Positions 32,954 to 44,525 are shown, counted from the first letter of the stretch. The stretch is DNA of 64,000 bases from Umbilicaria muhlenbergii (GCA_000611775.1 KK106987.1:1178001-1242000); one strand, 5' to 3'. Program-made: numbers and translations. Notes: generated from the sequence alone by a model not told the origin.

Positions 32954-34747
32954 CTTGTGCTTGAGTCAAGTTTCATAGGTGAGTGAGAGGCGGGAGGGGA
33001 GTTTAAGTAGGCGACGAGCTGAGGCTGAGGTTGAGGCATCCTTCGGAGCATTACGAGATGGTAGGAGCTGATTTGTGGCAGTGGCAACGCAAGACCAACG
33101 CAATTTACGCAGGACCAACTGGCAACGCTATGCCCCGCCATTCGTTCACGGGCAGGGTACGAGTACCTTAAGGGAGAGTAAGGTATTTTTAAACGCCATG
33201 TGACGCAGGGATCGCTCCCATTCGGCCACGATGGCCAATCTGGGGTAACTGAAACCGGCTAGCACGAAGGTCTCGGCCCAGAACAGACACGGCCCTAAGG
33301 TAGCGTTCGGCTACCGTCGCTTGTTGTGAGCCCTGCAAGGCCCGCAGGGCTTCTTCACACTTCACCTCGTGGAAGGTGGGCATGCAGTACGCCTCGTATC
33401 TGCCTGGATCCATTCATTCCTCTTGCGTACCCTATCTTATAAGATGCTTTCCACATGACTTGTGGCATTAAATATCCAACGTCGTTTGCTCCTTGACTCA
33501 CCCTTCGTGCCTCGAACAGCTTTCGGCGACTTCAAATGCCAAGAAAAATGTGAAGATTGTGAAACATCGTCAATTTCGTACCATGTGGCAACGTTGAGCC
33601 GACAGTCTGAGAGCCGCGAGAGAGTTTCAGAATACTGCATCGTTACACGCAGACATGACCCGGATACCATCAAGTATGGCTGAGTCTAGAACCTCGGTGC
33701 TTCGAGATCTCGATGCAAGATTTGCAAGGTATTCCATACTCTCTACTGCTCTGAACGTGGGAGGTCAAACCAGCCAGGAGTCAAATGACTGGGGCGCAAG
33801 TCGGCCAGAATGAATACATTCTGCGCATAGCATTTTGACTAGGGAGATTCAACGAGCCCGGTCATTCCGGAGAGCGCCACAGGTAACTGAATGATCCTGC
33901 AGTCAATGCTCTTCTCTTTCGTGTTCGAAGGTTGCATAGATCAGTCACAGGTGTAGAGCCAAAACAAGTGGCAGTGCTCAGCTAGAGTTTCTCTCGGCTA
34001 CGCAAAACCCGAGCATGACTTTGAGGAATTCTCGCTGCAGAGATGGCAGAGGCCATTGATCCTTATATTTTCCGCTCCAGGGATTTACACATCCACGTTA
34101 TTGTTGTTCGAGGCGCCGCCCAAAAGTGAGCTCTTTACCTATTCAAGTATGCTGTCCTACCAATCAGTGACTTCAGATCAGGGTGTTCCAGACCAAAATC
34201 TTAATGAGTAAGGCTGTCAATCTCTGCCGAGACCCAGAAAACAGACGATACGGGGTCAAGGAGACACGCTGCCCACTTGGAACTTGAGCGACGCACTCGT
34301 ATTGTCGAGAGGATCCTCAGTTGGAGAATGCACTCCTTTTGCCACTACGTCTGGTTATGGAAGTGCACTGCCTCGTTCTCCTTGCCTAATTTCGCATCTT
34401 TCAACATGCATGAACGAAGATCCGAATTCTGCCAAACAGTAAACACACCGAGTGGACTCAGCAGATTTATTCTAAGGACTAGCATCCACTAACGCCAAAC
34501 ATGTAGATCGTAGCTCCTGCAGAAATCCAGCATCTGCGCACTTGATCCCTTCACAATCTCTTTCCGCATTCAAGATATCGAGGGAGTCCTCCGTTTGAGT
34601 ATTGCCAATTTAGAATGACCCTGCGCCCGCCACCATGACTCCTAGCAGCACATAAAGGTACCCTCACACACTCCACTCCACTCAACTCCACCCCCCCAAC
34701 CCATTTCCCTACCCCCTCCCCTCCTCACACCCACACCCCCTCCCCCT
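32954..34747. other. Intergenic stretch
   Basis: About 1.8 kb with the GRDP promoter at its left end. Open frames under 80 codons, no motif. The right end (34,670-34,747) is C-rich with CTCCACTCAACTCCACCCC repeats, part of the 3' flank of the next gene. Confidence 0.45.
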
Positions 34748-35413
34748 CTACCTCACCTCCACCCCTTCCACCCCCTCATCCCACCCCGCCTCCTCACCCC
34801 TTCGCCCCCTCCCGCTCCTAATCTGCGTCACCCACCCCTGCCCCACAAGATGAACCCCCTCATAAATACTAAAACCCAGCACCCCCTCCCACGCGGTCTT
34901 CTCCATAAAGTCCCTCACCCCCCACAGCGCACTCCCCAAAATCCCCCAAGACACCTGGTGGTTGTTCGCATTATCCACCGCGAGCAGCAAATCGTTGACT
35001 TGGAACTTCCACGTCCCCTCCGGGAGGAGCCCGTCCCCCGTGTACACCAGGTGCGCGTACACGCTGTTGTAGGCGTTGGTGACGAAGGTCGAGAGGGCGG
35101 CCGAGGCGAGCGCGCGCACCGGCCGCAGGGTTAGGAATGTGTATGTGTGGGGGACGCACCAGTGGTAGATTTTGTCCTCGCGGAGGGAGAGGAGGAGGGG
35201 GAAGGAGCGGCGGGTGAAGAGGCTAGGCTGGGTTAGGGGTATTTTGGATCGTGCTGAGGGGAAAAGAGGAAGGGATGCTTACGTGCCGGCGACGACGGCG
35301 GGAGCGTTGGAGCAGGTTTGGGCGCGGGGGACTAGGGTTGGGGAGGCGGAAGTGGGGGGGAGGAAGGGGGAGAGGATGGTGATGAGGGCGAGGGATAGAT
35401 GGGAGAGAAGCAT
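34748..35413 (-). CDS. Small secreted protein, unknown family
   Basis: Exons 35413-35283 and 35222-34748 (60-nt intron, GTAAGC...TAG) encode 201 aa. A signal peptide (MLLSHLSLALITILSPFLPP, then TSAS) precedes the mature part, which begins near TLVPRAQTCSNAPAVVAGTL. There are only two Cys in the mature protein (QTCSN and HWCVP), so one disulphide is possible. Hydrophobic stretches such as NSVYAHLVYTGDGLLPEGTW and SWGILGSALWGVRDFMEKTA suggest a helical fold. The last 25 residues are charged Gly/Glu/Arg low complexity. Probably extracellular; no enzyme or effector motif was recognised. Confidence 0.75.
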
Positions 35414-35870
35414 GATGCTGGGTGGCAAGGAGTAAGGTAGTAAGGTTATGATGACGAAGGTTTGGCGAGGGAGGACTGTGCAATACCTGTTGTAAGGTGA
35501 GTGCGTTGAGGGATTATTCTTCTCGTCCATCGTCCTTTCAGATGAAACAACCACTCGGACCCTGCCGCGTCGGATCAGAATCAACAGGGACGCATCAGAA
35601 CATCGCAAATCGCATGTTTGAGCATGGCACATGTGGGACCCGCTGTACGATAACCGACCGCTCCATCGCCGATTTTGACAGCCGCGAGATGAAACGATGA
35701 ATGGGGAAGCCAGCCATTCTAAGTCATAAGAATAAGAACACAAACTCCTCCATAGACCTGAGTCAGCGGATCTAAAAAGATGGGTATAATTGAAATGCCA
35801 AAAAAAAGGTCGTAAAACATAACGCTAATGGACTCCGTGCCACTTCCAGTATGGCAAGTCGACCACTAGC
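35414..35870. other. Intergenic region between secreted-protein start and F-box/WD40 stop
   Basis: 457 bp that must include the promoter of the secreted-protein gene and the 3' UTR of its neighbour. A CTGACTCAG phrase near 35,760 (minus strand) could act as an acceptor for an alternative 3' intron of the F-box/WD40 gene, but the splice is not favoured. Confidence 0.4.
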
Positions 35871-38800
35871 TCACATAACGACGCATTTTGTACCCTTCTT
35901 CCTCTTACCCTCCTCCTCCTCTCCTGAGACACGGGGCTCTCCATCATCGATACGGTCATCGACAGTTCCACCTTTTGCTTTCTTGACTTTCTTGACGGTC
36001 CGCCATCTTCTTCTTCTCGACTCGACCTCTGGCGCCACAGACGACACTTCGATACCACTGCCCATCTCCACCGCTACCCCCGAGGAATGCAAGTCGCCAG
36101 ATCTAGTCCTTTGATGAGAAAGAAACGACGATATACTCTGAATAGTTTCAAGACGCCGTGGAGAAGGCCTAAGCAGATTCGGTGTCGAAGCAGAGTAAGA
36201 CCACGTGCTTTCCCTCGAGACGCTGCGACTGAGTGTTCTCGCAGGAGCTTCGATTCGATCAACAGAAGTCGACGATACATTACCAGCAGCACCTAGAGCA
36301 CCCCGTGGCGGTGCCGGTGCATTGTGGCCACGTATGCTACCTCTACCTGCAGATCCAGGACGACTGATTACTGGAGATGGTGAGCGACTGTAGCGGTTGT
36401 GCAGATTAGCAAGTTGTTCAGCACTAGGTAAACTTGCGATAACAGGCTCGTGGATCTCTGCTACTGGTAGAGTTGCCGGGGAGGAAACCCCTCGCAGCAA
36501 TGGTGGCGACACGTTGAGAACCTCATGAGGGAGTGGAGGAAGAGGTGGGACCGGATAAGCCAGACGGCGCTGTAGATTGGACCCGGACAAGCTCATACGC
36601 GATGCTGGAAATCCAGCACGCACTGGACTTGAAGGCAACGATAGTGATTGTCCTCGGCGCTGTCCTGGGGGTTTTGCAGCTTCTTCTGCTGCCACTACTG
36701 TTGGCAACGGTGGCACAGTACCGGGCATGTTCGATCTAGCAGTTGCTGTCACCATTGCGGATATCGGTCTTGACCGTGGGTTGTTTAGAGTGCCTGGGTT
36801 GGGATTCGGTGTTTCTCCTGGCCCTATGTAAGTCGGAGCACTAGATATACGACCAAAGCTGGCGGCCTGGTTTGAGTGCCGGCCCGCGGTCGTAGCTGAC
36901 CTGAGGGGGTCACGACGAGTAGCTGGTGCATGCACACTTGAACGAAGCTGCCGCGAAATTGTCAAAGGCCTACGGAGGGAACCTCTTCTGCGTGTTGCGG
37001 TATTCCAGGCCGAGTCTTCGGGCACTGTGTTCGATCGAGAAGGCTGCTCCGGCGCATTACCAGGATTCTGTAGGGGCTCAGTATGCCGAGGCAAAATCCC
37101 TAGCTTGAAGTGCTCTGGAAGGGGTATCTCTGCATCAGGGGTATACGGCGGCGGCGGAGGGACCCAATTGTCCGCGTCGCTCTCATCAGGCACTTCACCA
37201 CGCCCGTCAGGCCTTCGAAAGCGTATAGGTTCGGTTGACAGAACACGTGGGTTTCGACGACGCTCGGCGGCAGCAGCAGTAGAGGCACGGTAGAGTGATG
37301 TACGGGAGCGTGGTTGAGTATGCGAATAAGGCGCATCAAAAGCTTCTGATGCTTCTTGTAGGCTTAAGCCTTCGGTGGGAGCGCCAAGACCTTGAGAAGA
37401 CCGATTGGTTGGAGGCACATCTAAAGAGCTGGATCCATCAAGCAGTGGAAGCTCGGGTATTGTCAAGGTCACTGAAGGCAGTCCCGGCACGGGGTTCTGT
37501 AGACTAGCAACACCGGCCCTGGCGAGCCCATCTCTTCTCTGGATGACTGTCCGCCGGCGCACAAGCGCCACTTCGGTAGCCATGTCGACTTTCTCCTCGT
37601 CGAGAAGCTCAGGTTCAATATTGCCAACCTCAATCGTCACTTCTTCGCGCTCACCGTCGCCGACTGAATGGTCGAAATCCAGGACCACCAACCTACCTCC
37701 GTCGACGGATGCAAACCCCTCTTGGTCAACTTGGTCGAGCTCCGCAGATCCAGATACGCCACCAGGAGCAAGAACAACCAGTCGCTCTCTTATGGAGCGA
37801 CGCCCTTTTTGGCTAACCCAACGCATGCCTGCAATACCTTGGACTTCTGCAACGCGACGCCCTCTGGCAAAGACGTTGCGGTACTTGTCAATCAGTACCT
37901 GCCACTGAGGAAGATCTCCCGTTTCAGAAGTTCCGCCTCTTGCTACTGGCGTCGCTGGAGAACTTCCAACGGTAGGAGATAGACTAGGGCCACTATTCGC
38001 CCCGCCATTGCCGGCGGGAGGAGCCGAACCGTCCATCGGGGTACTGCCAGCAGCATCCAGGTGCTGGGGAATGCCATACACCCAGATGTCCTTCCCGAAA
38101 AACCCTGCCGCTGCGAGATCGCCCCCATCGTTTGTCGCAGGGAGCGTACATGGCACAAACCTGCTGCTGCTGCACCTTCTTGACCCGCCTGTATTGGGGG
38201 GTTTGGGCCCCGTAAAGTATGTGGTGCCGTTCCGTAGATCATCCGTCCGCACTGCTCGGAAGCTTTCAAACACTCGATCATAAGTAAAAGTCCAGCTTGC
38301 GTCACCTTCGAGGTGATGCGGTAAAAGAGCAGCATGGCTGCAGTCACGGCTGCTATTAGGGAACAAGATTTGCGACGTCCATATATGACTAATGAGCTCG
38401 GTTTCCTCTGGCATTTCCAAGCCTTCTGTATAGTACGGAGCAGACAGAATAACCGTATTTGGGTGCTTGGAGTTTTGGGTGGTGCCAAGTAGCATTGTGC
38501 CATCACTAGAGAATGTTAATGCGTCCACAGCATCACATTTTACCGCTCTTCGATCAGTCGGTAAAGCATTTGTAGCCAACGAGTGCACTTCGATACCGCC
38601 ATCGTAAGCTGCCGCAATAACCTCTCCTTTAGGCGACAGTGCGATGGCGTGAGGCGGATTATCAAGAGCCACCGATTTTGTATGTTTTACCTTGAGGTCG
38701 GAGAGATCGTAGATGTTGATCTGATGATCTGTCGAGAGCACAGCCAGTATGGACCCATCGTCCAGTATAGTCGCCGCTACTGGCCTTCGTAAGACCTTCA

Positions 38801-39395
38801 GTTCCCTTTGAACAGACACTTTTAATGAAGATGTATCAACGACAAAGATACGGGAAGAACTCCAAGCCAAAACCCAATGACCATTCGCCGAGAATGAGAA
38901 ATCGAAAGCCTCGCCGCCTGGAAGAGCAGCCGATGAGGTCGGTATCGTCGAGATAAGGTTTATCGTTGTCTTCCGTGGACGTAGGTAGGCTTCAAACAGA
39001 TTCCGTTTCAACTCGTAGGCAAACAGTCTCTTCAAGTCTGATAAACTATCATCACTGAACGGCCCGAAGATGGGATTGTTGTTGATGGAAAAAGAGGGAC
39101 ATCTTGCAAGATGGTATGCATATAGGTGGGGAGTCTGCGAGGCAGCGCGCCAGGCGCGATTAACTAGAACCAGGGAGGCAAAGGTCTCTGGATCTGTGCG
39201 GTATAGGATGCTGCACAGCAGGCCTGTCAGCGATGTTTTCGATAGACGTTGGAAATGTCGAGCGGCCAGGGAAGTATTACTTTTCAATAACCTCTGCTGG
39301 TGGTCTTGCCACAGCATGCTCTTCCACTGATATTGTTCGCTTCTCCGAACCTGTGCCACTGATGCTATGTCCATCCCTCTGACTGTCCTTTTCAT
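35871..39395 (-). CDS. F-box-like/WD40 protein ending in a CaaX box (CVVM)
   Basis: One uninterrupted frame of 1,174 aa from ATG 39395 (an alternative ATG lies at 39374). Residues about 47-100 are F-box-like (RLSKTSLTGLLCSILYRTDP, ASLVLVNRAWRAASQTPHLY). A beta-propeller with WD40-like blades follows over about 150-470, for example AFDFSFSANGHWVLAWSSSR, HQINIYDLSDLKV and DALTFSSDGTMLLGTTQ. The C-terminal 600 residues are disordered, Pro/Ser/Arg-rich. The last residues, GKRKKGTKCVVM, join a basic patch to a CaaX sequence identical to that of N-Ras, so farnesylation and membrane attachment are predicted. F-box proteins select substrates for SCF ubiquitin ligases. A GTAAGA donor-like site 35 nt before the stop could replace this tail if spliced. 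Confidence 0.88.
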   Translation of the reverse strand: MKRTVRGMDIASVAQVRRSEQYQWKSMLWQDHQQRLLKSNTSLAARHFQRLSKTSLTGLLCSILYRTDPETFASLVLVNRAWRAASQTPHLYAYHLARCPSFSINNNPIFGPFSDDSLSDLKRLFAYELKRNLFEAYLRPRKTTINLISTIPTSSAALPGGEAFDFSFSANGHWVLAWSSSRIFVVDTSSLKVSVQRELKVLRRPVAATILDDGSILAVLSTDHQINIYDLSDLKVKHTKSVALDNPPHAIALSPKGEVIAAAYDGGIEVHSLATNALPTDRRAVKCDAVDALTFSSDGTMLLGTTQNSKHPNTVILSAPYYTEGLEMPEETELISHIWTSQILFPNSSRDCSHAALLPHHLEGDASWTFTYDRVFESFRAVRTDDLRNGTTYFTGPKPPNTGGSRRCSSSRFVPCTLPATNDGGDLAAAGFFGKDIWVYGIPQHLDAAGSTPMDGSAPPAGNGGANSGPSLSPTVGSSPATPVARGGTSETGDLPQWQVLIDKYRNVFARGRRVAEVQGIAGMRWVSQKGRRSIRERLVVLAPGGVSGSAELDQVDQEGFASVDGGRLVVLDFDHSVGDGEREEVTIEVGNIEPELLDEEKVDMATEVALVRRRTVIQRRDGLARAGVASLQNPVPGLPSVTLTIPELPLLDGSSSLDVPPTNRSSQGLGAPTEGLSLQEASEAFDAPYSHTQPRSRTSLYRASTAAAAERRRNPRVLSTEPIRFRRPDGRGEVPDESDADNWVPPPPPYTPDAEIPLPEHFKLGILPRHTEPLQNPGNAPEQPSRSNTVPEDSAWNTATRRRGSLRRPLTISRQLRSSVHAPATRRDPLRSATTAGRHSNQAASFGRISSAPTYIGPGETPNPNPGTLNNPRSRPISAMVTATARSNMPGTVPPLPTVVAAEEAAKPPGQRRGQSLSLPSSPVRAGFPASRMSLSGSNLQRRLAYPVPPLPPLPHEVLNVSPPLLRGVSSPATLPVAEIHEPVIASLPSAEQLANLHNRYSRSPSPVISRPGSAGRGSIRGHNAPAPPRGALGAAGNVSSTSVDRIEAPARTLSRSVSRESTWSYSASTPNLLRPSPRRLETIQSISSFLSHQRTRSGDLHSSGVAVEMGSGIEVSSVAPEVESRRRRWRTVKKVKKAKGGTVDDRIDDGEPRVSGEEEEGKRKKGTKCVVM

Positions 39396-40051
39396 CTCCG
39401 GAGTGTTGCCCAGTCTCGTGCTGTAATTCTCCGTCTTGCGGCTCTAGGCCTGCTTCCGGAATCGGAGCTTCCGGGGGGTCTCCAGGAGCACCCATGCCGG
39501 GTGTAGTAGCCATCTACCCAGCTAGCAGTAACATGCTTTGTAACGCTGGCGAACCTGTGCTTCGTTCATTCATCACTGTAATGTTGGTCTCAGCTATTAG
39601 AAGTACTCGATCGCTCCGTTAAGTTCACGCTGGCATTATGGAATGGGGGGCTGTGTAAGAGTATCAATTTCCAGCAGGAGGGCGGCGGCTCGGCAACGCT
39701 TGGCTGAATTGAGCGCACCCCTCAAACGATGCCTGCAGGCTTGCATCAGAAAATTACATGTTGGGAATAGGGGCTTTTCTGCTGGTTTTTTATTCAGACT
39801 GGTGCTTGATTCAGACATTGCTCAACAACTTTGTATGTCCCGGCTGGTGCTGACTAGCCAAGTGGGTATTTCGATTCGATCCGTGAGTAAGGCCTTGAAC
39901 ATATGTCTACAGACAATGTAACACATATAATACACGGCAGACAACCACCATTGCCAGCGACGCCCAGAGCATGATGCAATGCCAGTGCCATGGACGGAGA
40001 CGGAGTAGAATGTTTCCCACAGCGCAGATGCTCTTGGTCGATCCCATGTCT
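39396..40051. other. Intergenic region, F-box/WD40 5' flank and TIM50 3' flank
   Basis: A 78-codon minus-strand frame from ATG 39513 overlaps the start of the F-box/WD40 gene in another frame. No intron of normal size joins it in phase, so it may be an upstream open frame in the leader. No other gene was seen. Confidence 0.4.
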
Positions 40052-41914
40052 TCACTTCGTTCCACCTCCAAATACTCCCGCAAAGCTCTTCGTCATACCC
40101 TTCATCTGCTCCTGCTTAGCCTTCTCCTCTTCTTCCGCCCTATCCTTTAGCCACTTGTCACCGTTTTCCCTAATCTCCCTCTCAATCATTTCATACTGCT
40201 TCTGCCCTCTTTCCCGGATCTGATCTTGCAGCATTTTTCCCTGCTCAAAGCCTTCCGACAAGCTCTCCATACCGTCAGGGCCAGTAGTTGGGGCGCTCAT
40301 ACCCAATGCAGACCCGAGAAAGCCAACACCAGAGCGCTTCGGTCGCTTGGCACGCTCATCGGCCAATTGCTTCTGAAACCGCTCTCTTGCAACGGCTTCT
40401 CGTGTCGCGAACTCGGTGGGGATATGTTTGCCTTCAAACGACTTGAGTACCGTCCTCGTGTCATCGAAGCCCATATTGGCGAGGTATTCGAGGAAGGGGA
40501 TGTACGACACAAGCTCCTTATCTTGTAAGTCGCCTTTCCATTTCGGAAGGATGACGGCATTCTCAGGTTGGAGTTTCGCATGTGATTGTACAGTGTCGAA
40601 CATGATCACTTTGTTGAGAGGTCGATTCAAATAAGAGAGGTCCTAGGCGTGGCGTTAGCTCCCACTTTGTGTCCTACATTCTGGCCGGCAAGGACAAACC
40701 TTTATATACTCTCCATTCTTATATCGGGTAGCTTCTCGGAACAATGGCCACATGATAATCATGTACGGATCCAGCTTGCGGATGACGGGATCCGCATACA
40801 TGCTGGGCACACTGGTGAAGATCACCAACTCATAGTACTGACTCAAATACCGCAGAAAGTAATCCACACCGGGTCGCTTGGCCATTCGCCAGCCATGCTC
40901 CCTCGTCCATTCACTGTGAATCAGAAGGTCCTCCAAGCTCAAAACCAGAGTATATGGCCTCTCCCATACCGGATCTACGTTTGGCAAAAGTTTCGGAAAC
41001 GCAGGTTCGTTGTAGTAATCTAGCGTTTGTGCCAAGCGTGCTTTCGCACGGTTGTAGAACAACGCAAAGCCCCACCCTGATGGTGCTTCCGGATGCTTAA
41101 GCTCTTCCTCTTCCGTCTCCCAGTTCCTGCCAAGATATACCGTCCCAGTAACGGAGAGGAGTAGGAAGGAAGCGTATAACCAGTTGGCCACTCGATTTCG
41201 ACGTCGCTCAGCAGAAGATATGTATGCACTGTTTGGTAAACCACCACCGCCTCGACCCCCAGGAGACGCCTGCGAAGGATCTTCGGTGAGATTGAGTGCC
41301 TGCGACTCTGTCCGGGACGCGGAGGCCGCGTTCGCTAGCTCGGCATCTAAGGTTGATGGAATGCCTTGTGTTAGATCTGGCAATGGCCGTGATGGCTCTT
41401 CTGCCTGCCGCTGAGCTTCGGCAGGGTCTATCGCGGATGGAGAGGCCGACTGAGGCGCAGTATTCGCGTCCGACGACTGCCTTGTCTCGAATTCCTCCTG
41501 AAGCGTCGAGTATTCAGGGTGAGAGTTGGTTTCTGCCGCTTCTGCATTTGTCCTGCCAGGTCCAGCGCCTTCTGACAGCGGTTTTGTATTTCCCTGTGGG
41601 TCCGCCACGGGCGATTCAAACTCGACTTGTTTCGCAGAGTAGCCTGGATTGCTGGGCTTGTCATTCGCAAGAGTTGCTTGAGCCACAGCGCTCTGAGCTA
41701 CTGCTGTCGCTTGACCAGCCAGTTGTTGCGTTATGGGTCCATGTCGACCGACAGAAGCTGCGGGAGCTGCAGTAGAAGGTAACTTGTAGTCCGTCGGCTT
41801 CTTGGGCTTAATGGTCTTTGCATAACCCCGTATTTGCGCACTCGTGAGAGCTGTTCGTAGGGGAGTATGCGGACGTTGGAGTCGCAAAGATCGAACGGCG
41901 GCACGAGCCAGCAT
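40052..41914 (-). CDS. tim50: Mitochondrial presequence translocase subunit Tim50
   Basis: Exons 41914-40700 and 40642-40052 (57-nt intron, GTTTGT...TAG with GCTAAC) encode 601 aa. The N-terminus (MLARAAVRSLRLQRPHTPLR) is a basic amphipathic presequence. A long Ala/Gln/Ser-rich spacer leads to a membrane helix (NWLYASFLLLSVTGTVYLG) near residue 245. The FCP1/NIF-like domain follows: YTLVLSLEDLLIHSEWTREH, KRPGVDYFLRYLSQYYELVI, DPYMIIMWPLFREATRY and DLSYLNRPLNKVIMFDT. As usual in Tim50 the phosphatase DxDxT motif is degenerate (SLEDLL). The C-terminus is charged and ends FAGVFGGGTK. Tim50 receives precursors from the outer membrane and hands them to Tim23. Confidence 0.96.
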
Positions 41915-42397
41915 TTTGAACTCCGCCGATGTGAGTTGAGTGCTGGGATCTACAGTTCCATCCCCAGCCTCTGTGTATGTGGTTGCGCGCGCCGTTCGTA
42001 CTCCTGAGCGACGCTGCCTGTCTGACGTCTTCGCGTCTTAAATTTCGAGTTACAGGGTTCGGAGACCGGCATGATGAAAAGGCGCTAAAAATTGGGCATC
42101 TTAACGTTCGCCGCCCTCATTCCATCTTCTCTCTTTAGAAAGTTTACACCCAGATTCACGAAATTTGACTCGGCGTTCTTCTATCTTCATGGACACGGGG
42201 TTGTATTAGCTGGGGAGACGGACCTTCTCAGTCGTACTCTCAAGAACGGCGGCTAGGCTTCCTTTGAGGCTGTCTGTTCCGTGGGTCCGATACACATTTT
42301 TCTTTCAAGATGTCTGCATGAACCAGTGATTGGGTTCTTAAGCCCTAGAAAACTTCCCTAATCTCCGCGAATTATTTCAAGAATAGTTTACGGCATT
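41915..42397. promoter_or_regulatory. Shared 5' region between tim50 and an F-box-like gene
   Basis: 483 bp separating divergent start codons. No named promoter element was recognised; the region near 42,110-42,350 is T/C-rich in parts, as in fungal leaders. Confidence 0.4.
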
Positions 42398-43141
42398 ATG
42401 GACTCTTCCCTCCCCTCTCTGTATGAAGCAGAGCCTACTCGTGCCAACTTTCGCTTCTTCGACCTCCCTACCGAACTGAGGCTCAAAATCCTCGGCATGG
42501 TTCTCCTTACGGATCAAACCATTGATCTAGAGCCATTGAACCACCGCCGTATTGCTCCCCGCTTCCAAGTCTTCTTCACAAGCCGAAGAATGCACGAGGA
42601 AGCCTACCCTGTCTTCTACGGCGGGCATACCTTCCGCATCTTTCCAACGCACGGCCGATTCTTTGGGAACAGGGTAGTCCCCCTATTGGCACGACTGTCT
42701 TCGCGCTACCGTGCGGCGTTGCTGTCATTGGAGCTGCGCCTGGGCCCCGGATGGAGCAACCCGCCCAAGTCGTGGAGGGTTAATGATCGATTGGGGCTCG
42801 AGGAAATGACGGCAGTCCGCTCAATAAAGGTGTTCGTACAGTGCGATCCGTCGCACGATGTCTTCAAAGGATTCCGAGTTGGCAAAGACTTCTTCACTGA
42901 TTTCTCCAGCGACATCCTTGGAGATATCATTGATCGACTGCCGGTTTTGGAAGAGATACAATTTGACGCATGGTCTTCAGTATCGAAAGACGCACCTCTA
43001 ATGACGAGACTCCTCATCGAAGCAAGAAGCAACAGCAAAAGGGTTGCTTGGGGCCCAGAAAGGGGTTGGGATAACAACGTTGAAAGGGGGATTGATGAGT
43101 ATGAAAACTTGTACTTGAGCCCACAGCTATCGAGTGTGTAA
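42398..43141 (+). CDS. F-box-like fungal protein (DUF-type, intronless)
   Basis: Single-exon frame of 247 aa. It opens with FRFFDLPTELRLKILGMVLL, the F-box-like helix found in a very large, mostly uncharacterised fungal family, followed by FFTSRRMHEEAYPVFYGGHT (the family's 'tsrqihaEa..vfyg.ntF' block) and a region with RLPVLEEIQFD. Proteins of this type are thought to act as ubiquitin-ligase adaptors or simply contain the fold; no partner can be named. It converges on rpn11, with only about 160 bp between the two stop codons. Confidence 0.85.
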   Translation: MDSSLPSLYEAEPTRANFRFFDLPTELRLKILGMVLLTDQTIDLEPLNHRRIAPRFQVFFTSRRMHEEAYPVFYGGHTFRIFPTHGRFFGNRVVPLLARLSSRYRAALLSLELRLGPGWSNPPKSWRVNDRLGLEEMTAVRSIKVFVQCDPSHDVFKGFRVGKDFFTDFSSDILGDIIDRLPVLEEIQFDAWSSVSKDAPLMTRLLIEARSNSKRVAWGPERGWDNNVERGIDEYENLYLSPQLSSV

Positions 43142-43299
43142 ATGCACAAACAGCCAAGCGCTTATAACTGAATACTCAATTGAAGTGCTCATCCTTGTAA
43201 ACATATGCCGGCGCCCTCTCTATTATACAGATACGCTTCCGATGCAGATCCCTGTCACCAAATGCCGCAAACAACCATCGTGCTGAAGAAGGCGTATTT

Positions 43300-44525
43300 T
43301 CATAGTTCCTCATCAACTTCCATATCGCCGTTTAGATGTCCGTTGCTTTCCCCATTTGTCTTCGCTACCGATGCTTCTTTGTCAATCATCTGCCTTGAAA
43401 CCGACACAATGTTATCTTCGATGAGTTGCTGCCCGACATCCTCGAGATCTGTTGATACATTTGTCAGCTACTCTATACCAATCCATCGATTCCAGAGGGA
43501 GCATACGTTTCTTGGGGTCCAATTTCCCAACGTATCTTGTCTTCAGCTGATCCTTGGTAAGCTCCGTCTCCTCCTTTACCCGCTTTTCGTAGCCTTCAGC
43601 CAGCCCCACAAGTCTCTTCAGCTTCTCCTCATTTCTTGTTCCCTCTTCTCGGAAGTCGTCCATCTGCAGTGCCTCCGTCCAGACATGCTTATGAAGGTTC
43701 ATCAGCATGTTCTCCTCTAGGCCCGTCTTTCGGTAGTTGATACCAATACTGTAGTAATGTCTGTTGAGACCGTGAATGAGCGCTTGTATTGATGGTTTGT
43801 TAAGATGTCCTAAATTCGACGTTGTTTGTCGGGGTTCATGACCCATCATCAGTGTTTGTGGGTTGATGAGCCGGAAAGCGTCAATAACAACCTTGCCCTT
43901 GACAGACTGTATGGGATCGACAACCACAGCAACCGCCCGTGGAGTGAGTTGTTCGAAGGATTGTTGTGTGTTGATGTCGACTGAGGATAGCCAACAGCCA
44001 AATCCTGGATGTGAGTGATACCAACCAACAACCGTCTCTGGTCTATGGAGCTTGTCAGCGACACTGAAAGTACATTGAACAAGGACCTCCACAAACCTGC
44101 CTGTTTGCCGTAGCATATCCATCATCTTCGTCTGGAAGACGGGGTCCACGGCCTCAACACTAACACCAGTACCGCTCTGTGGCATGGCGAAAACATCCAC
44201 CACCCGTACAGTGTAATCATCCACGAACTCCCCCAGCATTAATCCCATGACTTCCATAGGTACACCAGCTCGTCCATGTCGTAACATCTTCAGAAGGGCT
44301 AATGACGAGATGTAGACGGTTTCGGAGTTATCGATCAGGTTGGTGTCCTGATGTAATAGACTTGGTCAGCCACAGAAGATGCATAACCAAACCAAGGCGC
44401 AGCATGCGCTATATTGACGACATAAGAGCTGAAAGAATACCAGGACTGCTAAATGTACTTACTGCTCCCGGCGCTGCACCACCGCCTCCACCCATCCCTC
44501 CCATCAGTTGGCGGAGACTATTCAT
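43300..44525 (-). CDS. rpn11: 26S proteasome deubiquitinase Rpn11
   Basis: Exons 44525-44463, 44347-44097, 44042-43507 and 43448-43300 (introns 115, 54 and 58 nt) encode 332 aa. The short first exon gives [20 protein letters not shown], then [20 protein letters not shown] and [20 protein letters not shown]. The JAMM metal site [14 protein letters not shown] (His-x-His-x7-Ser-x2-Asp) is intact. Intron 2 interrupts [11 protein letters not shown] immediately before it, and the last exon restores [20 protein letters not shown]. Rpn11 removes ubiquitin chains from substrates in the proteasome lid. The acidic C-terminal tail ([11 protein letters not shown]) is somewhat longer than in yeast. Confidence 0.97.

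Noticed and set aside
39277-39513. 78-codon frame as an extra first exon of the F-box/WD40 gene
   Set aside because: No donor/acceptor pair of reasonable length joins it in phase; at most an upstream open frame.
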